Part shown: positions 23,029 through 31,450 of the stretch, in pieces
How the letters are laid out: each line of letters opens with the position of its first letter
Position numbering within the stretch: position 1 is the first letter of the stretch
From: Myxococcales bacterium
Lineage (GTDB): Bacteria > Myxococcota_A > UBA9042
Direction of reading: 5' to 3'
Length of the DNA: 37,297 nt
Assembly (NCBI GenBank): GCA_023954815.1
Contig: JAGSHB010000044.1
Coordinates: 1 to 37,297 of the forward strand
The notes under the pieces: generated by a model
Told to the model about the DNA's origin: nothing
The model's database searches: none
The model's input: only the letters and a program-made list of their open reading frames with translations
Translations under genes and position numbers: made by a program

Positions 23029-25293
23029 CTAGTGAACGTCCAGGAAGGACGTGCGCTTCACCAAGCGTACAAGATCGAGCAGACCATCGGGCTTGAAGAG
23101 CTCGACGAAGCTACGGGCGGCGCGCAACTCGAAAGCACCGATGAGCGCGCGCTTGGGAGCCTTGCCCAGGTCGGTCTTGGCGCCCCAAGTCGTCAGATCA
23201 GGCAAGGTGATGCCCTTGTCTGCCACTGTCTTCGGCAAGAGCACTTGCCAACGCTGAGCCTTCGCGCCGGTCATGACGACGCGGTAAAAGTGCGCCGCGT
23301 CCACCTTGCTGATGGTCACCACGCGGCTCTTTGGATCGTAGGACGAAGTCTTTGCGTACGGCAGGAACGCTTCAGGCGAGATGGTCTCCGCAAGCGGACC
23401 GACCTTGCTGAAGACGATGGATCCACCTTCCTTCTTGCCCTTGCCACCGACGTTGATCGCGGCGGTCACGACAATGTAGTTGCTCGGACCCACGCGCAGG
23501 CCACTGTGTAGCGGTGCGTACGTGAGCTCGACGTCCTGGTTACCAGGGGTCTCCTGATCGCCATCGACGACACCGTCAGGCTTGTCGGTCTTCTCGGAGG
23601 TATCGCTGCCGGCGGATAGACCGAGCGGGATCAGCTGGCCATTGGGCAGCATCGCGCCAGCGAGAATCAGCATCAGATCAGCCCACTGCCCTTCTTTGAC
23701 CACTGGAAGAACCGGCGGTTTGACCGTGGCGTAAAGTCCCAGGGGAATGTCGGGAGCGAGCTGCTTTTCGGTGACCTTCGATGCGACAGCGTTGGTGTCC
23801 GCGAACGGTACGTCCATCACTACCTGGGAGTAGAAGCCCGAGAGGTAGGGTAGAAGCACGCCGACGACCTTGCCAACGTCGAGGCCGTCGTCGACAGCAG
23901 CCACGATGGCGCTGACCTGACTGAGCAACTCATTGAGGCCCAATTTTCCGGACAGCGACCACATGACACGCTTTCCGGGAGGAGCCGCGATCATGTAGGA
24001 GCTGACCACGGGCGCTCCGAGGAAGAAGCTGACGCCACCCGGGATGTCCTGCGGTTCGCCTGGGTTTGGGTTGACGAGGTTCGGCGCCGTCTCATCGAAC
24101 GGACGTTCCACGCTGGGTCCAATCACAGCGTCGAGATTGAACAGCAGCAGATCGCTGCCAACGCCGACCGACGTAATGCCGAGCGCCGCCTCACCCTGAC
24201 CGCTGTAGGTAATGCCGCCTGTGATGACGTCGCCGTGAATCAGCTCGGACTTGTCTTTGATACTCTTGCCTTTGTCGTCGAAGGCGAGCTTGGCGTAGTG
24301 CTGAATCCGGGTGGAAATCACAAGGTCGCCTGCTTTGTCAGCCTTGTAGCGCAGCACCGAGACCGTATCGTAGCCGTCCGCGATCACGTGGATATCCGCC
24401 GGCCACTTGATGTCCTTGAAGCTCGCAGTGCCGGTGTCCAGGTCCGCAGTCTGTGCCTTGTCTGGCGTGGCCTGGTCAGCCAAGCCAACGATGACCACCT
24501 TGCCTTTGATCGGCGCGGCCGTTTCCTCGTCTACAACCACAACCCGTAGATTATCTCCCGACTTCACCGGGCCCAGGTTCCATAGGGTCGCAGGGGCGGA
24601 GGCCTTACCGCCGGCAACGACCGCGGTGATCGTGGCCTTTCCGGCCTTGTCGGCGGCAGTCAGTTTGCCGTCGGCGAGTTTGAATCCGTCCCCCTTGAGC
24701 GTCCATGTGAACTTGGCGTTGGGATCGACTAGGCCACCAGCACTCCGTGCCTGCGCGCCCAGTGCCGTCGCCGCGTCAGCCGTGTCGCCCGGGCGTGCAA
24801 GCCAGTACGGACGCATGAGATGGGCCGTCAAGTCGGAGGCTTTGGGTGGTGCGCTACAACCGCCGCCGATGCAGACCTGATCCTTACCGCAATCACCGTC
24901 TACAGCGCAGACGGTCTGGACACATGCGCCGGTTGAGGTATCGCAGCCGCAGGTGAAACGCTTGTCCGGGCAGAGGGCGCCACCGAGCTTGTCGGCGCAG
25001 TCTGAATCGGCCTTACAGACCTCTTTCTTCTCGCAGCAACCGCTGACGCACGCGTACTCGTTGACCGGCTTCGGGCAGAGACCCAGATCTTCCACATTGT
25101 TCGAATCCAGGCAGGACGGGAGCTCTCCGCACGTACCACCAGCACCATCGCCGCCAGCGCTGTCGTCTGTCGAAGCAGCGTCCGTCGCGCTGGCGTCATT
25201 TCCGGACTTACTGTCTGCGGGCTCTTTGTCGTCGCTGCCGCATGCACAGAGGGCGAGGCACAGGGCAAGTGACATCCAGTGAGACAATTTCAT
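23029..25293 (-). CDS. Large Cys-rich surface or periplasmic lipoprotein
   Basis: I cannot name a family. The signal peptide ends in LALCAC with Cys18 as the lipid site. An Asp/Ser/Ala-rich spacer (19-53) is followed by a segment with 16 cysteines in 92 residues (C55-C146), including CxxDxDC patterns. No cysteine occurs in the remaining 600 residues. After it come beta-rich domains: about 170-230 resembles an Ig-like fold (FTWTLKGDG...GKATITAVVAGGKA), and about 240-320 a carboxypeptidase-regulatory-like domain (LRVVVVDEETAAPIKGKVVIVG). This layout of spacer, Cys-rich stalk and Ig-like domains is common in Bradymonadota/Myxococcota lipoproteins. GGAGG lies 7 bases before the ATG. It converges on the NUDIX gene. 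Confidence 0.85.
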   Translation of the reverse strand: MKLSHWMSLALCLALCACGSDDKEPADSKSGNDASATDAASTDDSAGGDGAGGTCGELPSCLDSNNVEDLGLCPKPVNEYACVSGCCEKKEVCKADSDCADKLGGALCPDKRFTCGCDTSTGACVQTVCAVDGDCGKDQVCIGGGCSAPPKASDLTAHLMRPYWLARPGDTADAATALGAQARSAGGLVDPNAKFTWTLKGDGFKLADGKLTAADKAGKATITAVVAGGKASAPATLWNLGPVKSGDNLRVVVVDEETAAPIKGKVVIVGLADQATPDKAQTADLDTGTASFKDIKWPADIHVIADGYDTVSVLRYKADKAGDLVISTRIQHYAKLAFDDKGKSIKDKSELIHGDVITGGITYSGQGEAALGITSVGVGSDLLLFNLDAVIGPSVERPFDETAPNLVNPNPGEPQDIPGGVSFFLGAPVVSSYMIAAPPGKRVMWSLSGKLGLNELLSQVSAIVAAVDDGLDVGKVVGVLLPYLSGFYSQVVMDVPFADTNAVASKVTEKQLAPDIPLGLYATVKPPVLPVVKEGQWADLMLILAGAMLPNGQLIPLGLSAGSDTSEKTDKPDGVVDGDQETPGNQDVELTYAPLHSGLRVGPSNYIVVTAAINVGGKGKKEGGSIVFSKVGPLAETISPEAFLPYAKTSSYDPKSRVVTISKVDAAHFYRVVMTGAKAQRWQVLLPKTVADKGITLPDLTTWGAKTDLGKAPKRALIGAFELRAARSFVELFKPDGLLDLVRLVKRTSFLDVH

Positions 25294-25372
25294 CGGGAAT
25301 CCTCCGGAATCAGGTGACCGCTCGTGATCTGGTGGGATCGAAACCTTCGCGGCAGGCGGTCGTTGGGCGGAG

Positions 25373-25402
25373 GGTATACCTTCGGCGCAGGCCTCGACGC
25401 AA
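25373..25402 (-). promoter_or_regulatory. Putative promoter of the Cys-rich lipoprotein gene
   Basis: On the minus strand TTGCGT (25402-25397) and TATACC (25378-25373) are 18 bases apart, about 80 bases before the start codon at 25293. The match is moderate. Confidence 0.35.
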
Positions 25403-25473
25403 CGGGCGCGTACAAAGCCTCCTCAGCAGCATCCGCTTGCGATCGCGCTCAGACGAAGAAAAGCGCCGTGTCT

Positions 25474-25989
25474 TTAGGAAAACTTCGACCGACCGCGCTT
25501 TCGCAACAGCTCCAACTCGCCGCTTGTCATGCGGTGGCCATCTCCCTGCTTGGGCGCGCGCACGGGCCGCAAAAGCCCCGGTTGCGAGGCCTCGCAGCGC
25601 TGTTCCATCCACGCGATCCGCGCTTCACTCAACGCAAGCTGTGGGGTGAAGCGATCGACACGGACGTCAGCTATCTCTTGAGCGCCGTTGGCGCAACTTG
25701 GCCGCATAAACATCTCACGGTAAGGGGTCCGAACCCAGACCTCGGCGATCCTGTGGAGCACGCGCCACCCGGGCCCTTCGAGCGTGCGCCTCATCGCCTC
25801 AGTCTCAACAACGAGCGAAGACAGTTGATCAACATCCGGGTCCGGCTCCTCATCCTGCAACGCACCAAACACCCGAAGCAGCAGCGCTCGGGCCGCCTTG
25901 CGCGCAGCGCGATCGCCCGCACGCTTGCGAACCAACTTGGCGATGTGTTCAGCATCATGCTGCACGATCGAGGCGAGTGTGGCGCTCAT
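25474..25989 (-). CDS. Hypothetical protein, 171 aa
   Basis: I do not recognise this family. It is a soluble, Arg-rich, mainly helical protein without a signal peptide or membrane segment (for example HIAKLVRKRAGDRAARKAARALLLRVFGAL at about 15-44). Its ATG overlaps the stop of the DUF192 lipoprotein gene by 4 bases (ATGA), which argues that this frame is real and translationally coupled. A long open frame on the opposite strand covers the same region but lacks such context. Confidence 0.65.
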   Translation of the reverse strand: MSATLASIVQHDAEHIAKLVRKRAGDRAARKAARALLLRVFGALQDEEPDPDVDQLSSLVVETEAMRRTLEGPGWRVLHRIAEVWVRTPYREMFMRPSCANGAQEIADVRVDRFTPQLALSEARIAWMEQRCEASQPGLLRPVRAPKQGDGHRMTSGELELLRKRGRSKFS

Positions 25990-26576
25990 CGGATGACCGC
26001 CGAGCGCGAAAAAACCAGTTGCGTGCCCTGGACGATGCCGTTGCGTTGGGCCTCATGTGCATCGAGTTCCAGCACGTAACGAGAGGGCGCTTTGACCCCT
26101 CTCAACTTCTCCGTCAGAGGCGGCACATTGGCCACGACCCCGACCACCTTCCAGTCCTCATCGATGAAGATCATGTCCAGCGGTATCAGGGTGTTTCTCA
26201 TGTAGAACGTCCATGGATACATGCTCGGCATGAAAAACAGCATCCCCTTATGCGTCCCCAATGCGTTTCGATACATCAGCCCTTGGGTCCGCTCCAGCTC
26301 ATCGATGGCGAGCTCTACCGACCAGGACGGGCCGTGGGTTCTTTGGGCGATCGTCACGTCGCCAAGTCGCGGCAACGGGATCGGCGCCCGCTGCGGTTGA
26401 AGGACCGCCTTAGCAAGCGGAGCCGCAGGTGGCCGGTGCGTTGAGCGATTGCAACCGCCAACGAGCAACGCCGGCAGCATTCCCACGAGCAGCGCGTGTG
26501 CCCACGAAGCGATCGCCGGCGAAGACTTCCGCGTGGGGTGGCTAGGCGACCTTTTTTGCACGCAAGTAAGGCTCAT
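25986..26576 (-). CDS. DUF192 (COG1430) lipoprotein
   Basis: The N-terminal 42 residues form a signal with lipobox LVGGC (Cys42), preceded by a rather long basic region. The DUF192 domain occupies about 75-195. Its hallmark blocks are present: GLMYRNALGTHKGMLF, then FYMRNTLIPLDMIFID, and VLELDA toward the end. DUF192 proteins are small beta-rich exported or membrane-attached proteins whose biochemical role is not established. No clear Shine-Dalgarno precedes the ATG. It overlaps the 171-aa gene downstream by 4 bases, so the two likely work or are regulated together. Confidence 0.88.
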   Translation of the reverse strand: MSLTCVQKRSPSHPTRKSSPAIASWAHALLVGMLPALLVGGCNRSTHRPPAAPLAKAVLQPQRAPIPLPRLGDVTIAQRTHGPSWSVELAIDELERTQGLMYRNALGTHKGMLFFMPSMYPWTFYMRNTLIPLDMIFIDEDWKVVGVVANVPPLTEKLRGVKAPSRYVLELDAHEAQRNGIVQGTQLVFSRSAVIR

Positions 26577-26681
26577 GGTCGCAGTGTGAGCGCCGGCCCC
26601 TGAGACGGCAACCCGATTCCCGTCCAGACGGCCTACTGAATCAACAAATTCCCGATGAACACGAGAAAAGATCAGGGGTAT

Positions 26682-28661
26682 CTACGGAGACTTTGGCAAG
26701 ATCTTGGTCAAATAAGCGGCGTCGAGTTCCCCCCAGTGTTCACCACCCGAGTCACTCAGGTTGGCCCGTTCGACAAAGGGGCGTGCAGTTCCAGCGTCCA
26801 TGCGCCAGCCAGGGTTGTCCGTCGGATGGTGGTAACCCTCGGCGCTTGCTAAGCCGAGTGTGTGGCCAACCTCATGAGAGACCGTACCGGCGATAAGCTG
26901 CGCTAGCGCTTCGACTGCTGACGCCGCTGCTGACGCATTCGAGTTCGCGACCGCGGTGCCGCCCAACTCCGGAGCGAAGGGCGCGAAGATCAGATCGAAG
27001 GCCGGTGAAGCAACCACCCCGCTCGGGTTGAGTTGCGCTGACATCGACAAAAATCCAGCGATGAAAACGCCGCCATACGGCGGTTGTCCGGCGACTCGGC
27101 CGGGGCGATGAAGACGACCGTCAAGCTGTTCGGCGAGGCGCTTGTTGCCAATGTCCTTTCCGACACTGGGATCATTGCCTAAGAGTCCAAATCCATTCGG
27201 ATCGCGATCCAACAGCACGACACGAACCCGCTCACCGCTCGTTTGAGGCGCACTGTCGGTCGTCTGCGTCACGTCCACAGACCAGGCGGCAAAGTGCGAT
27301 TGTACGATCGCAAGCACGCGCTCTGTGACTTGCTGGTCCAGTGCAGCCAGACCGAACCGCGCCAGGCCCGCACGTGTGCTACTCGATGTCACGATGACCA
27401 CCGACTGCACCGTCCGCTTCAATTGGAACGACACGTCCTGACTCGGTCCTCTATATAGGTGCCCCGCCTTCCCTTTCAACGTCCACCGCGCGTGCCCGAC
27501 GAACCTGTGGTCCCCCATTGCCGCCCACCCATGTTGAAACCAAGCGGACGAGTCCAAGACCGCAGCCGGTTTGACTGGGCCGGCTACATGCAGGTGGACC
27601 GGGTTCGGTGTTTCCAACTTCCAGGTCGCGGCGACTGCACCCGCCGCGTCTCGCCATTGACCGTCAAGCTCAAGAACGAGTCCTGGAATCTCCAAGGACG
27701 GGCCTTCCCGCCAGAGTTGCGGCCAATTTGACGCTATGCGTGCCCACGCAATCGGCTCGCCTCGCGTGACAAGACTGTCGTCCGGCTCCAAGGGGGGCAG
27801 CGACGGGGTCACTTTGATCCAAGGCGACCAGTCAGTGGTGTCATCGCCGCCAACAACAGAACGGTGAAGACGAATGCGGATCGTCCGCGCGCCCGGAAAC
27901 GCACCGAGCCAACTGGGTCGCACCAAGACAGAAAGCCCTGTGTCACCGTTGGGATCGACGGGAATGACCCCTACCAGGTGAGCCGCGTCGGCGTGTCCGG
28001 CGCGCTGCAATTGCACCTCCAACGTGGCGGTGCCCTCCCCCGGCAGCGGCACTTGTGCACCATGAATTTCAAGTAGATGGCCAAAGATCGGTTGGGTTTG
28101 AGGCGAAAGCATGGGAACGCCACCCACCATGGGCCCTGGGCGCCACCGCCCGGCGGTGATCGCCACGCACTGGCGCGTCGCCCCCCCGACACTCGCATTC
28201 GTCACACAGGCCCGCGTAAACGCATCACCCTCCTGCAGCGTTCCGACTGGCGACAGCACGTGACCGTGGGTCCAAGGAGAATCGATGACGGCGGTAACTC
28301 CGGGCCGAACGCCACCATCGGGGCGGCTGTCCAACGCGACGCGAAGTTCGCCCGCCGGCCCCGTCAACTGTAGAGACAGACCGCGCAGGCCGTCACCTAT
28401 GGCAATCACCGGGGTGCCGACTCGAATGTCAGCTGGGACAACGACGCGCTCAAGCCAAGGGGCGGCGACCTCCGAATCCCCACAACCAGCCACAATCATC
28501 GCGAGAGCGAGGAGAAATAGGCCGACCGGTAGTGCGAGTGCGCGCCGGCGAAGGCGCAATTTCGTCGGGGACAACCCCGGCGACGCCGTGCCAGACCCAT
28601 GTGTCGGCGATCTTACTTCCATGAAGTCTCGATCGGTGGACACCGCGGGCTGGCCCTTCAC
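26682..28661 (-). CDS. Zincin-type metalloprotease lipoprotein with altered zinc site
   Basis: A lipoprotein by its LAMIVAGC lipobox about 60 residues into the frame. The first 500 residues are beta-rich and of unknown fold. Near the C-terminus lies HEVGHTLGLAS (H596, E597, H600), the metzincin-like zinc and catalytic motif HExxHxxGxx, followed by MDAG with M621 as a possible Met-turn. The third ligand expected at position 606 is Ser; His611 and His612 a few residues later could replace it. Two starts are possible: GTG at 28661, overlapping the upstream stop as GTGA, or ATG at 28622, which shortens the leader by 13 residues. It forms an operon with the UPF0158 gene. Confidence 0.8.
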   Translation of the reverse strand: MKGQPAVSTDRDFMEVRSPTHGSGTASPGLSPTKLRLRRRALALPVGLFLLALAMIVAGCGDSEVAAPWLERVVVPADIRVGTPVIAIGDGLRGLSLQLTGPAGELRVALDSRPDGGVRPGVTAVIDSPWTHGHVLSPVGTLQEGDAFTRACVTNASVGGATRQCVAITAGRWRPGPMVGGVPMLSPQTQPIFGHLLEIHGAQVPLPGEGTATLEVQLQRAGHADAAHLVGVIPVDPNGDTGLSVLVRPSWLGAFPGARTIRIRLHRSVVGGDDTTDWSPWIKVTPSLPPLEPDDSLVTRGEPIAWARIASNWPQLWREGPSLEIPGLVLELDGQWRDAAGAVAATWKLETPNPVHLHVAGPVKPAAVLDSSAWFQHGWAAMGDHRFVGHARWTLKGKAGHLYRGPSQDVSFQLKRTVQSVVIVTSSSTRAGLARFGLAALDQQVTERVLAIVQSHFAAWSVDVTQTTDSAPQTSGERVRVVLLDRDPNGFGLLGNDPSVGKDIGNKRLAEQLDGRLHRPGRVAGQPPYGGVFIAGFLSMSAQLNPSGVVASPAFDLIFAPFAPELGGTAVANSNASAAASAVEALAQLIAGTVSHEVGHTLGLASAEGYHHPTDNPGWRMDAGTARPFVERANLSDSGGEHWGELDAAYLTKILPKSP

Positions 28662-29212
28662 TTGGCGCGCTTTCCCAAGGACAAGCCCGAAGCGGCGACT
28701 AGGCCCTCAGCGCGATCGGCCGCGTCCCACTCCGCGCGAATCATCTTCTCAGCCTTGCGAAACTCCGGGTGATTCATCACGAGCCCTTGCGCAAGGCAGA
28801 ACATGACGAGCCGAACCGCCGCTTCCTCATCGGCGACCTTTCGCCACCGACGATCGAGTCCTGGGCGCTTCTTCAAAATCTGGCGAAACCCGCGAAATGG
28901 CTTGTCTTGCGCCAACGCAGCGAGCAGTTCGGAACGACCCTTGCCGGGCGCGAGGTCGCCAGCGAAATCTCCCATCAAGGCAAAGGCGTCGTCACTCTCC
29001 ATGAATGGCACCTCGCACCAGCCTTCTTCGTCAAAGAGCCGCTCCTCAAAGGCCTCCACAAGGGCGCGCTGACGCCGACTCGACCGCACGCGAAAAACGT
29101 CACCAGTCTGGCTGTTCCAGTGACTACACGTCATCGGGGTAGCATCGCGAAACAGCGCCACAATCGCGGACCACTGACCCTTGGCTTCATCCTGCTCAAC
29201 TCGCTCAACCAT
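28658..29212 (-). CDS. UPF0158 family protein
   Basis: A soluble protein of unknown biochemical function. Features that fit UPF0158 (PF03682) include the early block reading HWNSQTGDVFRVR, a charged stretch with VPFMESDDAFALMGDFAGDL, and the LLAALAQDKPFRGFRQILKK block followed by RRW. I chose the ATG at 29212 because AGGAG lies 5 bases upstream. The open frame reaches 29299, but those 29 residues look non-coding and lack a ribosome site. The metalloprotease gene follows with a GTGA overlap. Length is 184 aa, as usual for the family. Confidence 0.72.
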   Translation of the reverse strand: MVERVEQDEAKGQWSAIVALFRDATPMTCSHWNSQTGDVFRVRSSRRQRALVEAFEERLFDEEGWCEVPFMESDDAFALMGDFAGDLAPGKGRSELLAALAQDKPFRGFRQILKKRPGLDRRWRKVADEEAAVRLVMFCLAQGLVMNHPEFRKAEKMIRAEWDAADRAEGLVAASGLSLGKRAK

Positions 29213-29480
29213 GCACACTCCTCTAGGCGTGTTGCTACACCCGTCTGACCAGCCAACCCTGTAAGCGGTCACCAGCGTACCGGGGACGCGCATCTTCATC
29301 CACGCCCATAGGAAATCGACCTATCCCAGCGCTCTCTTGACGCGACCCTCGACGCGCATTGTCCCGGCCACGATGGCAAGATCGACCTCGGGGAGTCCCG
29401 CACCAAGGCGAATTCTGACATGCTAGAGGTGAGCGCGACCCACCTTTCGCACGGCGTACGCCTTTCAGGAGAGACCGTAG
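29213..29480. other. Divergent intergenic region
   Basis: This stretch separates the UPF0158 gene (-) from the CC/CxxxC protein gene (+). It should hold two promoters, but I could not identify boxes with convincing spacing. A small inverted repeat ATAGG/CCTAT (7-base loop) lies at about 29310-29326. I see no gene in it. Confidence 0.4.
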
Positions 29481-30587
29481 ATGGAACCCTATCGTCTCAA
29501 GCGCGTCTACGCAGACTTGCGACGGGCGGCCGGTCGAGGCGACATGGCGACGGCACTGCAGGCGCTACAAGAAGCGATCGGCACGCAACTACCAAGCTCC
29601 ACCACATTGACGCCACTGTCACAATGCACGACGACGCTAAGCTACCGAGGTTTTAAGCCTGCCGAGTTGGCCATGCTCGCGGCCAACATCAAGCGTATTG
29701 TAAAATTCGAAGACGTACCGCCATCTCATGCGCGCGCTTTCATGGCGAGACACGCCGACCGCTATCAGATGACGCTTGGTCGCCCCTATTATAAGGACTA
29801 CCTCTTGATGAGCAGCCGCCCAGATCGTCTGCCAGGCGAATCCCAGCTCACCACGTTGTATGCGAGCCGCACCGGGGCGGGCCGTGCGCTGATGGAACTC
29901 GAACGCTCTGAACCCGAAGCGATCGAGGATGCAGGCGATCTCCTAGATTTTCCTTCCTGCTGCTCCCACACATTTAGCCACATCTTTCAGCGTAGTCGGC
30001 AAGATCAGGACACGGTCAACGACGATGCGGTCCGTGCCCTGCTCGAACAGACGATGATTTCCCCAGGAGACGCGGCACTCGATCCGTTGTCTGACCTAGA
30101 TCTATTGGCGTTTTACCCCTGCCAGCCCAACTGCAATGCGGCCCTGTCCATCGCGCGAACGACTCACACGGCGCTGCAGCGAAGCGCACCAAAGATCGCC
30201 GCACAAGCGTCTCGCGATCTGGGATCGCCCGTCCTTTTTTGGCGGATGCCATTTTTCATTCGCTTCGATGGCGACGTCATTCCAGCGGCGCAAACCCCAG
30301 GAAACGGCCCGGGGGTCGGCTATAAAAGCTCGTACTTACACGTGTTTCCTGATCCATCTGTCAGTCGAATCCAGCGCATGTTCGGCGGTTGCGTGTTGCC
30401 GCTGCTCGCACTGGGAAACCTCGTTCAGGTCGATGATGGCGACGTTGTCATCTACGCGGACAACGAGGAGGTCGCTCGTCTGCCTGGTGAAGGCAACTAC
30501 CCGCCATTACTGGGTCTGTGGGCAGGTTCTCAGGTATTTTCAGATAAGATTGATCCTCACGCTGCTGGCACGCTACCAACTGATTGA
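29481..30587 (+). CDS. Conserved-looking hypothetical protein with CC and CxxxC motifs
   Basis: Function unknown. It is a soluble 368-aa protein without a signal peptide. Two cysteine motifs stand out: FPSCCSHTF (C160, C161) and FYPCQPNCNAAL (C214, C218), about 50 residues apart. Paired motifs of the form (Y/F)PxCC plus HFPCxxxCxxS occur in uncharacterised bacterial and archaeal proteins (DUF483-like), suggesting a metal or iron-sulfur site; this link is from memory and is tentative. The last third (about 290-345) looks beta-rich. AGGAG lies 9 bases before the ATG. A hairpin follows immediately after the stop codon. It stands alone between a divergent and a downstream promoter. Confidence 0.75.
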   Translation: MEPYRLKRVYADLRRAAGRGDMATALQALQEAIGTQLPSSTTLTPLSQCTTTLSYRGFKPAELAMLAANIKRIVKFEDVPPSHARAFMARHADRYQMTLGRPYYKDYLLMSSRPDRLPGESQLTTLYASRTGAGRALMELERSEPEAIEDAGDLLDFPSCCSHTFSHIFQRSRQDQDTVNDDAVRALLEQTMISPGDAALDPLSDLDLLAFYPCQPNCNAALSIARTTHTALQRSAPKIAAQASRDLGSPVLFWRMPFFIRFDGDVIPAAQTPGNGPGVGYKSSYLHVFPDPSVSRIQRMFGGCVLPLLALGNLVQVDDGDVVIYADNEEVARLPGEGNYPPLLGLWAGSQVFSDKIDPHAAGTLPTD

Positions 30588-30588
30588 G

Positions 30589-30615
30589 CGCGATTCCTCG
30601 GTTATCGGAATCGCG
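30589..30615 (+). terminator. Hairpin after the CC/CxxxC protein gene
   Basis: CGCGATTCC (30589-30597) and GGAATCGCG (30607-30615) form a perfect 9-bp stem with a 9-base loop, starting 2 bases past the stop codon. There is no T-run after it, so termination would be weak or factor-assisted. Confidence 0.45.
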
Positions 30616-30663
30616 GACTAAACAGGGTCATGAACCGGAGAATTAAAGTGTACTGGCGTTTGG

Positions 30664-30692
30664 TTGACACCCCTCAGAGCCGTTCCTAGAAT
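30664..30692 (+). promoter_or_regulatory. Strong sigma70 promoter of the polysaccharide export operon
   Basis: TTGACA (30664-30669) and TAGAAT (30687-30692) are separated by the ideal 17 bases. It is the best promoter match seen in the window and lies about 160 bases upstream of the first gene of the export operon. The first 13 bases, TTGACACCCCTCA, are identical to those of the dcw promoter. Confidence 0.77.
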
Positions 30693-30709
30693 CCGGCATT
30701 AACGCTTGC

Positions 30710-30725
30710 GATGAACTAGTTCATC
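30710..30725. promoter_or_regulatory. 16-bp perfect palindrome downstream of the export promoter (candidate operator)
   Basis: GATGAACTAGTTCATC is a perfect inverted repeat without a spacer. With the start expected near 30699, it lies at about +12 to +27, a classical place for a dimeric repressor. It could alternatively form a 5' RNA hairpin. No regulator gene is adjacent. Confidence 0.5.
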
Positions 30726-30852
30726 TGGCATACCGACCCCGCTCGCGCACTGACTGGCCCGTTGGGTCCTAAGGCCGCAAGTGAAACCAAGTTCCGCTCT
30801 TCCGGCTGCTGCCCCCCGCGCCAGACGGTATGACGAACGGAGACGAACGAAG

Positions 30853-31416
30853 ATGCGACGCCAAATTTTCGCCATCGCCATCGGAGTCTGCAGCCTTGCG
30901 CTCGCAGCTGCCGTGGGCGCGCAGTCCAAAACTGCGACAGCGAACGCAGCAGAGATTGCTCAAATGGAAGAGCAAGGAAAGGCCGCCGTCAGCACGATGG
31001 AAAGCCGTCTCAAGGACGCGAACAAAGACTACGCCGAAGCAATGAAGGCGCAGGACGCGACCAAGATGAACTGCATCAGCGAGCCCCTGAAGATGCTCGA
31101 ATCGGTGGTGAAGCTGGGGCAGCAGTCGATGCTTGAGCTGCAGTCTGCCTCTGCTCGTATCAAGGGCAAAGAAGTAAAGACGGAGTACGTGAAGATCTCC
31201 ACCTTCCTTAGCAAGGCGGAGACGTACTACGGCGAACTCAAGGGTTGCGGCGGCTCTGCTGGCGGAACGATTGATGGTCGCCCGCTCATCGAGAAGAAGA
31301 TTTCCAATGATGTACCGAAGACAAATGCCACGGAGGGGACGAAGACGATGTCGACGCAGTCCGGGTATGTGTCATCTGTAAGTCCCTTTTTCGTTGACTC
31401 CAAGAGCGGGTCCTGA
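30853..31416 (+). CDS. Small secreted helical protein at the head of the export operon
   Basis: Not recognised. From the ATG at 30853 the product is 187 aa with a signal peptide (MRRQIFAIAIGVCSLALAAAVGA, cleavage likely after residue 23). The mature protein is Lys/Glu/Ala-rich and helical with coiled-coil character (about 35-130), plus two cysteines (in MNCISEP and KGCGGSAGG) that could pair. The tail is flexible (Ser, Thr, Gly). The frame is open back to an ATG at 30781, but that stretch is Arg/Pro-rich and unlike a leader; GGAG lies 10 bases before the chosen start. It is followed at 34 bases by the beta-barrel gene and shares the operon promoter, so it is probably a periplasmic partner of the export machine. 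Confidence 0.75.
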   Translation: MRRQIFAIAIGVCSLALAAAVGAQSKTATANAAEIAQMEEQGKAAVSTMESRLKDANKDYAEAMKAQDATKMNCISEPLKMLESVVKLGQQSMLELQSASARIKGKEVKTEYVKISTFLSKAETYYGELKGCGGSAGGTIDGRPLIEKKISNDVPKTNATEGTKTMSTQSGYVSSVSPFFVDSKSGS

Positions 31417-31450
31417 TCCAGCAGACCACGTTTGCGTAAGGTAAGGTAAC

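Noticed and set aside
25324-26079. Plus-strand open frame of 251 codons
   Set aside because: It overlaps the 171-aa minus-strand gene, which shares an ATGA overlap with DUF192. The plus-strand frame has no ribosome site and reads like antisense of GC-rich coding DNA.
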